Part shown: positions 1-6,751 of the stretch, in pieces
Layout of the letters: the number at the start of each line of letters is the position of its first letter
Numbering within the stretch: the stretch's first letter is position 1
Source of the DNA: PALSA-505 sp036495485
Lineage (GTDB): Bacteria; Actinomycetota; Actinomycetes; Streptosporangiales; Streptosporangiaceae
Direction of reading: 5' to 3'
Assembly: GCA_036495485.1 (NCBI GenBank)
Contig: DASXMU010000006.1
Span: 1-10,588 of the forward strand
Length of the DNA stretch: 10,588 nucleotides
Notes under the pieces: generated by a model
Database searches by the model: none
Told to the model about the DNA's origin: nothing
Seen by the model: the letters and a program-made list of their open reading frames with translations, nothing else
Program-made: the position numbers and the translations under genes

Positions 1-1538
1 GGCATCCGGCGCAGGTGGTCCAGCGTCCACATCTTCTTCTGGTCGCCCAGCTTGAGGTGCGGCTGCGCGGTCATGGTCTTGCCGTCGTCGCGGACGTAGC
101 CCATGTCGGAGACCACGTCGGCCCAGTTCCAGCCGTGGTACATGGTCTCCCACTCGCGGGTGCCGGTGAGCTGGCCCATGTTGGGGGTGGACCGGCCCTG
201 GAAGGTCGGCCGGAAGGCCTCGGCGTCGGTCCACCGGCAGACCTCGTGGCAGTACGTGCGCCACTGCCCGTCCACCTCCTGCATGACCATGTCCTCGCGG
301 ACCAGGCACGGCACCATGCAGGTCCAGCAGCGGTGCGGGTACACGTAGTCCACGTTCTCGGCGACGATCGGGTGGTGCCCGTTCGGCTCCGACAGGCGGG
401 CGTAGTTCTCCCACCACTTGCCGTACTTGTCATACCAGCCCGGGTACTTGTACTCGAACCACTCGAAGTCCTCGTCGGTCATCGGGTCGATCCGCCAGTA
501 GTTCGCCAGCCAGCCGGTGGCGAAGAACTGGGCGACCTCGTGCACGTAGCCCTTGTTCCAGATCTGGTTCCACGCCTCCTCGATGAGGTCGTGCGGGATG
601 ACCAGGCCGTACTTCTCCAGCGGCACGAGGTAGCTGCGGTAGTAGTCGTCGTAGATCCAGCGGCGCCACATCTCCGCGTAGGACTGCCGCTCCTTGCGGC
701 GGTCCTTGGTGCCGTACTCGATGAACGTGCCGATGGCCGCGTCCACCACCCGGTGGTTGTTCCACCACGCATACCGCAGGTCGAGCTCGAGCAGCTGGTG
801 GTTGGACTCATCAGCCAGCGCCATCAGCAGCGTCGCGTACCCGTTGCTGATGTGCCGCGACTCGTCGGACTGGACCGAGTGGAACACCGTCGGCAGCAGG
901 TAGTCGCCGTTAGCGGCGGCTTCGGCGGGCATGGCCACGAACAGCGTGTTGGTGAACGCCGTCTCGGCCACGATCGTGAGGTAGATGCTCGCCGCGGTGA
1001 TCGCGTCACCGGTGATGAACCCTTCGGCGAACTGCCGGCCGATCGTCCCGCAGTAGTCGTTCTGGAAGTTCCGGAGGCTGTTGTTGAAGCCCGCCGGGTC
1101 GATGTAGTTGTTCATGTACAGGCGCTTGAGGTTCTGCTGGATCGTCGAGTGCCGTACCTCGTCGATCATCTGGATCGCCTGGCCGTTGTGCAGCTCGGGG
1201 TTGGGGACCGTGCGGAACAGCAGCGGCATCGCCCGCGCCGCCGACACCTCGGGCAGCGGGATGATGCTCAGGAACAGCTTCTGCCACTCCAGCCAGCGCT
1301 CCTGCACCTGACGGAACATATTTCCGCGAATGGCACCGTCCTGCGCACCATAAACACGGTGGTCCTTCTCTTCCTGCATCGGGAAGTAAGACCTGAGTAC
1401 CTGCTTGAGTGGGTCCTTCTTCTGCGCCTTCTGGAACGTGTAGTCGGTGCCATACTGCGCCACCGGCTCGTGATAGAGCGGTTCCCAGGACAGCTCCTGG
1501 ATCTTCTGGTGGGCCTTAGCCACGCTCTGGCGACTCAA
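1..1538 (-). CDS. prmA: Propane monooxygenase-type hydroxylase large (alpha) subunit, 3' end cut by window
   Basis: This is the catalytic alpha subunit of a soluble diiron monooxygenase of the propane/tetrahydrofuran/MimA group (group 5), which inserts oxygen into short alkanes, ketones or phenols using electrons from a reductase partner. 512 residues are visible; family members have about 540, so only the C-terminal tail is missing. Carboxylate and histidine diiron ligands are all present: E97, E127-x-x-H130, E192 and E226-x-x-H229. A four-cysteine set (C404-x-x-C407, C430-x3-C434) resembles the structural zinc site of phenol hydroxylase. I chose the TTG at 1538 because it yields an N-terminus reading MSRQSVAKAH, which agrees with remembered PrmA/MimA proteins, and an AAGGTGG ribosome site lies four bases upstream; a GTG at residue 6 is the alternative. 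In known clusters the reductase, beta subunit and coupling protein follow, here beyond base 1. The exact substrate cannot be told from sequence. Confidence 0.93.
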   Translation of the reverse strand, partial: MSRQSVAKAHQKIQELSWEPLYHEPVAQYGTDYTFQKAQKKDPLKQVLRSYFPMQEEKDHRVYGAQDGAIRGNMFRQVQERWLEWQKLFLSIIPLPEVSAARAMPLLFRTVPNPELHNGQAIQMIDEVRHSTIQQNLKRLYMNNYIDPAGFNNSLRNFQNDYCGTIGRQFAEGFITGDAITAASIYLTIVAETAFTNTLFVAMPAEAAANGDYLLPTVFHSVQSDESRHISNGYATLLMALADESNHQLLELDLRYAWWNNHRVVDAAIGTFIEYGTKDRRKERQSYAEMWRRWIYDDYYRSYLVPLEKYGLVIPHDLIEEAWNQIWNKGYVHEVAQFFATGWLANYWRIDPMTDEDFEWFEYKYPGWYDKYGKWWENYARLSEPNGHHPIVAENVDYVYPHRCWTCMVPCLVREDMVMQEVDGQWRTYCHEVCRWTDAEAFRPTFQGRSTPNMGQLTGTREWETMYHGWNWADVVSDMGYVRDDGKTMTAQPHLKLGDQKKMWTLDHLRRM

Positions 1539-1542
1539 TTTG

Positions 1543-1549
1543 CCACCTT
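1543..1549 (-). promoter_or_regulatory. Ribosome binding site deciding the TTG start of prmA
   Basis: The minus strand reads AAGGTGG, four bases before the TTG at 1538. No comparable site precedes the GTG at residue 6, so this supports the rarer TTG start. Confidence 0.55.
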
Positions 1550-1668
1550 TTCCCTTCGTTCGGGCCGAATGGTCGGCCTCCCGCAGCCTGATACTCGTCG
1601 CCGTCGCAGGCGCCACGCCTTGGCCGGGACGCGGCACGCAATTACGTGCGTACGGCGGAAGTTCTGTT

Positions 1669-1682
1669 GTGTGGAATCACAC
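1669..1682. promoter_or_regulatory. Short inverted repeat in the prmA leader
   Basis: GTGTG-GAAT-CACAC is a perfect five-base inverted repeat with a four-base spacer, about 140 bases upstream of prmA and 22 bases from the shared operator-like element. It could bind a second regulator acting on prmA. The half-site spacing is too short for a standard CRP site (TGTGA-N6-TCACA). Function is inferred from position only. Confidence 0.3.
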
Positions 1683-1704
1683 CGCGCACCAGACGTCATG
1701 TGGC

Positions 1705-1720
1705 TCTCAACATGAGACAG
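1705..1720. promoter_or_regulatory. Putative operator for the divergent regulator, copy 1 (prmA side)
   Basis: The 16 bases TCTCAACATGAGACAG are identical to those at 2079-2094. The core is an inverted repeat, TCTCA-ACA-TGAGA. This copy lies in the 229-base gap between the small gene and prmA, centred about 170 bases upstream of the prmA start, a distance that suits an upstream activator site. Regulators of the AcoR/Fis-HTH family bind such short-spaced palindromes as dimers; that this one is bound by the product of 2199-4007 is inferred. Confidence 0.65.
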
Positions 1721-1767
1721 CGGACGCGTGGGCCGTCCGCGCAGGCCACACCCGGTCGCGCCCGGAT

Positions 1768-2028
1768 TCAGCCCTGCTGCGGCTCGTCGCCGAACATCAC
1801 CGAGCGGATCTCGGCGAGATGCTGGCGCACGCCACGTGAAATCTCCAGGTTTCCCTCGGCCGCGGGCTGGATCCCCAGGCATCTGAGCAACTCCGCCGCC
1901 GGTGCCCCGGGGTCGCCGCCGGACCCGAGGATTGGGTGTAGTCCCTGGTCAGCTAGATGGTGGAACACCAGATTGACGATGCTCCACGGGTTGAAGGTCT
2001 CGCGCTGTGGTTCGTCAGACCGCTCCAT
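1768..2028 (-). CDS. Small conserved-looking protein of unknown function, 86 aa, upstream of prmA
   Basis: I do not recognise a named family. The 86-residue product is soluble, with no signal peptide or membrane segment. It opens NPWSIVNLVFHHLADQGLHP (residues 13-32), followed by a Gly/Pro-rich loop, then two probable helices ending in IRSVMFGDE. Features supporting a real gene are a strong AGGAGGT ribosome site five bases before the ATG, a clean frame, and its placement on the same strand as prmA, directly behind an operator-like palindrome. A longer frame back to 2112 exists but runs through that palindrome and lacks a ribosome site. The position between regulator and monooxygenase suggests an accessory, assembly or regulatory role in the monooxygenase system; this is inference. 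Confidence 0.78.
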   Translation of the reverse strand: MERSDEPQRETFNPWSIVNLVFHHLADQGLHPILGSGGDPGAPAAELLRCLGIQPAAEGNLEISRGVRQHLAEIRSVMFGDEPQQG

Positions 2029-2033
2029 CGGGT

Positions 2034-2040
2034 ACCTCCT
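2034..2040 (-). promoter_or_regulatory. Strong ribosome binding site of the 86-aa gene
   Basis: The minus strand reads AGGAGGT, five bases before the ATG at 2028. It fixes the start there rather than at the upstream in-frame codon at 2112. Confidence 0.75.
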
Positions 2041-2078
2041 AGCCGACGCATCAAAAGCCGTTAGGTGCGAAACGGGGG

Positions 2079-2094
2079 TCTCAACATGAGACAG
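2079..2094. promoter_or_regulatory. Putative operator for the divergent regulator, copy 2 (divergent promoter)
   Basis: This element is identical over 16 bases to 1705-1720. Here the inverted repeat extends to GTCTCA-ACA-TGAGAC (2078-2092), and an outer pair GGGGTCT/AGACCCC (2075-2081 and 2093-2099) adds further symmetry. It is centred 57 bases upstream of the 86-aa gene and about 115 bases upstream of the regulator gene, so it could control both directions. No convincing -10/-35 pair was found around it. Confidence 0.7.
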
Positions 2095-2198
2095 ACCCCG
2101 GTAACACCGCATTTACTTTGTAAGTACGACGCAAAGCTCGAACGTCATAGCGGGGCGATGGTGACCCGCCGGACCGATCCGGGAGGCAAGGAGGCGCC

Positions 2199-4007
2199 AT
2201 GTCGCTGCCCGCGACGACCCCACTGGCCTTGACCGACGGTGAGGGCCTGGCTGAAACGCGGCAGCGCTTCCTCACCTACGAGAAGGTCGAGCCGAGCCGG
2301 GTGCGCGACACGATCCTCGCGTCCTGGTGGCGCTCCCGGCGGTGGAACGTCGCCGCCGACAATATCGACATCTCCTACACCGGTGACCCGGACCTGGACA
2401 GCAGGCTGACCCGCAGCGCCATGCCGGTGCTCAGGAGCCTGCGGGAGAACCTGGAGAGCCAGCCGATCAGCGTCATCCTCACCGACGCCTCCGGTGTGGT
2501 CCTGTCCAGGCTCGCCGCCGACACCGAGCTGGACCGCCACCTCGACAGCGTCCAGCTCGCGCCCGGCTTCAGCTACTCCGAGGAGTCGGTCGGGACCAAC
2601 GGCATCGGCACGGCCCTGGAGGGCGGCCGGCCGATGCACGTGTTCGGCCACGAGCACTACGCCGAGAACCTGGAGAACCTGGCCTGCGCCGGGGTGCCGA
2701 TCCGCCATCCCATCTCCGGCGTGACCCTGGGCGCGGTGGATCTCACCTGCTGGCGCAGGTACGCCGACCGGCTGCTCATCACGCTGGCCAAGACCACCGC
2801 CGACCAGATCACCCAGGCCCTGCTCGCCGACAGCAGCGGCCGGGAGATCGAGCTGCTCCAGGAGTACCTGCGGGCCTGCCGCCGCAGCGCCGGCATCGTG
2901 ATGGCGCTGGGCGGCGATGTGGTCATGATGAACGACTACGCCCGGCAGGTGCTCGACCCAGGCGACCAGGGCGCGCTGCTCGCCCAGGCGGCCGAGGCGC
3001 TGGGCAGCCGGCACCCGGTCTCGCTGATCGTCGAGCTGCCCACCGGTTCCAGGGCGCGGATGTACTGCCGGCCGGTGCGGGCCAATGACCGGCACGCCGG
3101 CGGCGTGGTGCACATCAAGCTGGTGGAGGCGGCCAGCCGTGCCATGGCCGACCACGCCCCGCCCAAGCAGCAGATGTTCCTGCCCGGCCTGGTTGGCTCG
3201 GGACCGTTGTGGCTGCGCGGCAGCCAGCAGGTGGACGCGGTGTACGCGGCGGGGGAGTGGCTGGCGCTCGAGGGCGAGCCTGGTGCCGGCAAGCTGGCCG
3301 TGCTGCGGGCCGTGCACCAGCGGCGCAACCCGGCGCAGCGGTTCCACGTGATCGACGCCGCGGCCGCCGTGGACCAGGACTGGCAGGTGACCACCCGCCG
3401 CGAGCTGCTGGACGGCGTCGGCTGCCTGGTCATCAGGCACGTGGACAAGCTGAGCGCGCGCCGCCTGCACGCGCTGTCGGCCGCGCTGCAGGAGACGGTG
3501 GCGGCGGGCCGGGAGGAAGCGCTCTGGGTGGCCGTCACGCTCAGCAAGCGGCCGGTCTCCGGGGGCCTGGCCGACCTGATGCGGTTCTTCCCCAGCACGG
3601 TGGAACTGCCGCCGCTCCGGCATCACATCGAGGACCTCAACGAGCTGGTGCCGTTCTTCATCGCCAAGCTCAACCAGTACCCGCGGCTGGTCTGCTCCTC
3701 GGAGGCGATGCAGCTGCTGCTGCGGTCGAGCTGGCCAGGCAATACCGAGCAGCTCTGGCAGGTGCTGCGCAAGGTCGTCCAGCACCGCCGCACCGGGGTG
3801 ATCACGCCGAACGACCTGCCGCCGGAATGCTGGACGGTGAGCCGCCGGCTGCTCAGCCCGCTGGAATCGATGGAGCGCGACGCGATCGTGCAAAGCCTGC
3901 TGGACTTTAAGGGTAATAAGGTCAAAGCGGCCGAATCGCTCGGAATGTCACGAGCAACCATTTACCGGAAGATCCACGAGTACGGAATCGTTACTCCGGC
4001 GACTTAG
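2199..4007 (+). CDS. GAF/AAA-like/Fis-HTH transcriptional regulator, MimR/AcoR type, without sigma-54 motifs
   Basis: This 602-aa regulator probably senses a monooxygenase substrate or product and activates the neighbouring genes. Domains in order are a GAF-type sensor (about residues 60-210) with the AcoR-like GTNGIGTAL stretch, a linker, a degenerate AAA+ core (about 345-540), and a C-terminal Fis-type helix-turn-helix (about 565-600, GNKVKAAESLGMSRATIYRK). Walker A is intact (GEPGAGK, ending K365). The Walker B position reads CLVIRHVDKL (409-418) instead of a hydrophobic-DE motif, and no GAFTGA loop is present. The arm LPPLRHHIEDL and the WPGN motif remain. AAGGAGG lies four bases before the ATG. 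Actinobacteria lack sigma-54, and the mycobacterial activator MimR of the mimABCD operon is of this general type. Divergence from prmA and the flanking palindromes support control of that operon; the effector is unknown. Confidence 0.9.
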   Translation: MSLPATTPLALTDGEGLAETRQRFLTYEKVEPSRVRDTILASWWRSRRWNVAADNIDISYTGDPDLDSRLTRSAMPVLRSLRENLESQPISVILTDASGVVLSRLAADTELDRHLDSVQLAPGFSYSEESVGTNGIGTALEGGRPMHVFGHEHYAENLENLACAGVPIRHPISGVTLGAVDLTCWRRYADRLLITLAKTTADQITQALLADSSGREIELLQEYLRACRRSAGIVMALGGDVVMMNDYARQVLDPGDQGALLAQAAEALGSRHPVSLIVELPTGSRARMYCRPVRANDRHAGGVVHIKLVEAASRAMADHAPPKQQMFLPGLVGSGPLWLRGSQQVDAVYAAGEWLALEGEPGAGKLAVLRAVHQRRNPAQRFHVIDAAAAVDQDWQVTTRRELLDGVGCLVIRHVDKLSARRLHALSAALQETVAAGREEALWVAVTLSKRPVSGGLADLMRFFPSTVELPPLRHHIEDLNELVPFFIAKLNQYPRLVCSSEAMQLLLRSSWPGNTEQLWQVLRKVVQHRRTGVITPNDLPPECWTVSRRLLSPLESMERDAIVQSLLDFKGNKVKAAESLGMSRATIYRKIHEYGIVTPAT

Positions 4008-4018
4008 CGTAGAGCATG

Positions 4019-4033
4019 GCTCAAACTGAGAAA
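4019..4033. promoter_or_regulatory. Degenerate third copy of the operator-like palindrome
   Basis: GCTCAAACTGAGAAA matches 11 of 15 positions of the element at 1705 and 2079 and keeps the CTCA-N3-TGAG core at identical spacing. It lies 12 bases after the regulator stop and about 90 bases before the transporter start, where an activator site for the transporter would be expected. A four-base-arm palindrome can occur by chance, so confidence is limited. Confidence 0.35.
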
Positions 4034-4110
4034 AGCGCGGCACTGCCGGAGCGGTAGACACGAGTCAAGGTCCACGCCCCCGTAAGTGGATTGTGAACTC
4101 TTCGGCATGT

Positions 4111-4116
4111 GGAGGA
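4111..4116 (+). promoter_or_regulatory. Ribosome binding site deciding the transporter start
   Basis: GGAGGA lies three bases before the ATG at 4120. An in-frame GTG at 4093 would add nine residues but has no ribosome site. Confidence 0.6.
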
Positions 4117-4119
4117 GCA

Positions 4120-4773
4120 ATGACCGCGGTTGACGCAGGCGCAGGTGGTTCTGCCGCCACACAGGAAGAAGCGGCCGCTCCGGCCGTGACCGGATTGCTC
4201 GCCGGTGACCCAATGATGCTGGGGCTGCCCGCATTCATCGTGGGATCGTTCGCCCTGGCCCTCACCCTGATCGGGTCCACGGTGCCGGTCGGCACGTTCG
4301 GCTCCGCCCTGGCGATCATCATGGCGATGACCGGCCTCGGCCTGCTGGTGTCCACGCTGTGGGCGCTGGCCGTCGGGCAGAGCGCGGTGGCCTGCGTGTT
4401 CGGCATCTTCACCGGCTTCTGGCTGAGCTTCGCGACCCTGGTGCTGGCACTCGACCACAACTGGTTCGTCCTCGGCAGCACGGCGACCGGCACGATCGAG
4501 CTGTTCCTGACGAGCTGGCTGATCGGTGTCGGGATGCTCACGCTGGCGACGCTGCGGCTGCCGATGGCGTTCACCGCGGTGTTCGTGTTCATCGAGCTCG
4601 CGCTGATCTTCGTGCTGCTCGGCGTCAGCGGCGCCTCGACCGCCGACCTCAAGACCGGTGGCGTGTTCGCCATCATCTTCGCCACCATCGGTGTGTACAT
4701 CTTCTTCGGCCAGTCCTCGGTGGCCACCGGCGGCAAGGCCCTCCCGCTCGGCCCGCCCATCATCAGGGGCTGA
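4120..4773 (+). CDS. GPR1/FUN34/YaaH (SatP-like) acetate/carboxylate transporter
   Basis: This 217-aa membrane protein has six predicted hydrophobic helices after an alanine-rich cytoplasmic tail of about 28 residues. The sequence GDPMMLGL (residues 29-36), opening the first helix, corresponds to the NPAPLGL signature of the AceTr family, with D in place of N and M for A and P. A GFWLSF stretch in the third helix region also fits the family. Members such as E. coli SatP move acetate or succinate with protons. The gene follows the regulator by 112 bases on the same strand, with a weak operator-like palindrome between them. Propane oxidation through 2-propanol and acetone can end in acetate, so uptake or release of a short carboxylate from this pathway is a reasonable inference; the substrate is not visible in the sequence. 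Confidence 0.85.
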   Translation: MTAVDAGAGGSAATQEEAAAPAVTGLLAGDPMMLGLPAFIVGSFALALTLIGSTVPVGTFGSALAIIMAMTGLGLLVSTLWALAVGQSAVACVFGIFTGFWLSFATLVLALDHNWFVLGSTATGTIELFLTSWLIGVGMLTLATLRLPMAFTAVFVFIELALIFVLLGVSGASTADLKTGGVFAIIFATIGVYIFFGQSSVATGGKALPLGPPIIRG

Positions 4774-4786
4774 CCGGCGAGACCAC

Positions 4787-4822
4787 CGCCTGGGCCGTGC
4801 CCCGCGGGGCACGGCCCAGGCG
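4787..4822. terminator. Perfect 36-base palindrome after the transporter gene, probable terminator
   Basis: Both 18-base arms are fully complementary with no unpaired bases: the left arm begins CGCCTGGGCC, the centre is CCCCGCGGGG, and the right arm ends GGCCCAGGCG. The RNA would fold into a very stable, almost all-GC stem. No U-tract follows, which is usual for terminator hairpins in high-GC actinobacteria. It starts 13 bases after the transporter stop and lies about 90 bases before the next gene, so a transcription end is the simplest reading. Confidence 0.7.
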
Positions 4823-4913
4823 CGCGGCTATGTGCCCGGGTCCGGCCCGGGTAGTCAACGGCCGGACTTGGCGTCAGGCTAGAGGGTGCACCCGCGACGT
4901 TAGGAGAACCCTT

Positions 4914-6740
4914 ATGGCCGCGCGCTGGCTGCCCGCCACTGTCATCGCATCGATCTCGGTCCTGTCGCTGACCGCCCCGGCGGCGGCCTCGTCCGCCGCT
5001 GCCAGCGTCCGCCAGCCGGGCGCCGGCGGGCGGTGCTCGGCCGGCGCCCATACGCTGTCCAGCGACGGCTCCCACCTGTACCCGGACACCGGCAACGGCG
5101 GCTACACCAGCGTGCACACCAGCGTCGACCTGGCCTACGACGCCACCGCCAACATGTTCCTGCCGGGCAACCACGTGGTGCTCACCGACCGGGCCACCCA
5201 GTGCCTGACCAGCTTCAGCCTGGACTTCGAGCGCACCTCGGCCAACGCGTCGGCCGGCCCGGACCTGACGGTCCGCTCGGTCAGCGTCGACGGCCACCCG
5301 GCCACGTTCACCTTCGTCCAGCCGACCTACCCGGGTGACCCGCACGGGCAGAACGACCCCAGCCCAGCCGCGCACGAGGCCTCACAGGACAACCCGGTCG
5401 GCGGGCCCAAGCACAACCCGCTGCCGCCGGCCTGCTCACCGGAGCTGATGTCCACCAGCCCGGCGAAGCAGAACTCGCTGAACGGTACCCAGTGCCCGGC
5501 GAACAAGCTGGTGATCACGCCGCGCACCCCGATCAGGAGCGGCGCGGCCTTCACCGTCTCGGTCGCCTACACCGGCAGGCCAGGCGTGCACAACGACGGC
5601 GACGGCACCACCGAGGGCTGGTTCCGGGCCAGCGACGGCGGCTTCGTCACCACCGAGCCGGTCGCCACCGAGGACTGGATGCCGCTCAACGACTACCCGG
5701 CGGCCAAGCCCACCTACGACTTCTTCGACACGGTCAGCGCCGGCAAGACCGTCATCTGCAACGGCGTCCTGGTGTGGGTCAGGCACAACAAGCCCAGCCC
5801 CGAGTTCCCGGGCGGCTCCGTCACCTGGCACTGGGACGCGCGGGCGCCTATCGCCAGCTACCTGGTCGAGGACAGCGTCGGCGACTACAACCTGACCGAG
5901 CGCACGGCCGACAACGGCATCCGGTACTACGAGGCGCAGGACACCTCGATCCCGGCGGCGCAGCAGAAGAAGAACCTGGCCATCATGAAGCTGCAGGAGA
6001 ACATCACCGCCTACGAGAGCCAGTTCAGCGGCACGTTCCCGTTCACCTCTGACGGCGTGGTCGTCGGCACCCCGCCGGCCAGCTTCGAGGAGGAGATGGA
6101 GACGATGATCACCTTCGCCGGCGGGAGGATCGGGCTGAGCGTCTTCTACCACGAGAACTTCCACCAGTGGTGGGGCGACAACGTCACCGAGAGCGGCTAC
6201 AACATGACCTTCTTCAAGGAAGGCATGGCCACGCTCGCGCAGTACCTGCTGGCCGCCCGGCAGGCCGAGGCCGCGGCCGGCGGGCCCAGCTCCCGCAAGG
6301 GCCAGGCCGCGTTCCAGGCCAGCCTGGTCAAGGACTTCAACCGGACCTACGCCGCGCCGTCCGGCTTCTGGGCGACCGCGCCGTCCAACCCGACCCCCCA
6401 CGGGCTGTTCTCCAGCTCCAACACCTACGACCGCCCGGCCGCCGCCTACATCGCGCTGCGCCAGATCCTGGGCAGCACCAACTTCACCCAGGCCATGCAG
6501 CAGATCCAGCGCGTCTACGGCGGCAGCCACATCACCGAGCCCGAGCTGGAGGCCGCGTTCCACCAGTGGATGCCCAACCAGACCGGGGCCTGCCAGGCCA
6601 AGCTCACCACGTTCTTCACCGAGTGGTTCGACACCGCCTACCCGACCGCCACCGGCCAGGCCCACCCGGGCATCACCGGCCCCGGCCTGGCCGGCCCGGG
6701 CTTCTACAACAAGACCGGTGGCTGCACCACCACGCCCTGA
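4914..6740 (+). CDS. Secreted M1-family zinc metallopeptidase (aminopeptidase N-like)
   Basis: The 608-aa product starts with a Sec-type signal peptide (MAARW, then a hydrophobic stretch, then an Ala-rich cleavage region near residue 25), so it acts outside the cell. The zinc site is complete: H413-E-N-F-H417 followed after exactly 18 residues by E436 in FFKEGMATL, the HExxH-x18-E pattern of family M1. The substrate-binding GxMEN motif is represented by EEMET (393-397), with T for the usual N; Y505 in NTYDRPAAAY fits the transition-state tyrosine. The N-terminal half is beta-rich with six or so cysteines, as in other secreted M1 enzymes. AGGAGA lies six bases before the ATG. It probably trims extracellular peptides for nutrition. 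No convincing promoter was seen. It is not obviously tied to the monooxygenase genes upstream, from which a strong hairpin separates it. Confidence 0.9.
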   Translation: MAARWLPATVIASISVLSLTAPAAASSAAASVRQPGAGGRCSAGAHTLSSDGSHLYPDTGNGGYTSVHTSVDLAYDATANMFLPGNHVVLTDRATQCLTSFSLDFERTSANASAGPDLTVRSVSVDGHPATFTFVQPTYPGDPHGQNDPSPAAHEASQDNPVGGPKHNPLPPACSPELMSTSPAKQNSLNGTQCPANKLVITPRTPIRSGAAFTVSVAYTGRPGVHNDGDGTTEGWFRASDGGFVTTEPVATEDWMPLNDYPAAKPTYDFFDTVSAGKTVICNGVLVWVRHNKPSPEFPGGSVTWHWDARAPIASYLVEDSVGDYNLTERTADNGIRYYEAQDTSIPAAQQKKNLAIMKLQENITAYESQFSGTFPFTSDGVVVGTPPASFEEEMETMITFAGGRIGLSVFYHENFHQWWGDNVTESGYNMTFFKEGMATLAQYLLAARQAEAAAGGPSSRKGQAAFQASLVKDFNRTYAAPSGFWATAPSNPTPHGLFSSSNTYDRPAAAYIALRQILGSTNFTQAMQQIQRVYGGSHITEPELEAAFHQWMPNQTGACQAKLTTFFTEWFDTAYPTATGQAHPGITGPGLAGPGFYNKTGGCTTTP

Positions 6741-6751
6741 CCTGAGTCAGG
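6736..6751. terminator. Small hairpin between convergent genes
   Basis: CCTGAC-CTGA-GTCAGG is a perfect six-base stem with a four-base loop. It spans the stop codons of the metallopeptidase gene and the toxin gene, which converge with only six bases between them. It could end transcription in both directions, but the stem is short and has no U-tract. Confidence 0.3.

Noticed and set aside
1636..1651. Inverted repeat ACGCA-N6-TGCGT in the prmA leader
   Set aside because: Five-base GC-rich arms are common by chance here and nothing else marks it.
1669..1682. A CRP site
   Set aside because: The half-sites are too close together for the CRP consensus; kept only as an unassigned dyad.
15..1715. 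A 566-codon plus-strand open frame over prmA
   Set aside because: Its protein is Val/Arg/His-rich without motifs, while the opposite strand carries all diiron ligands of a monooxygenase subunit.
1539..1767. A sigma-54 (-24/-12) promoter for prmA, suggested by the regulator's family
   Set aside because: I found no TGGC-N8-TGCA type match upstream of prmA on the minus strand, and actinobacteria lack sigma-54.
2145..3893. A 582-codon open frame antisense to the regulator gene
   Set aside because: Composition is His/Arg/Gln-rich and shows no domain; the plus strand encodes a complete recognisable regulator. High GC content creates such shadows.
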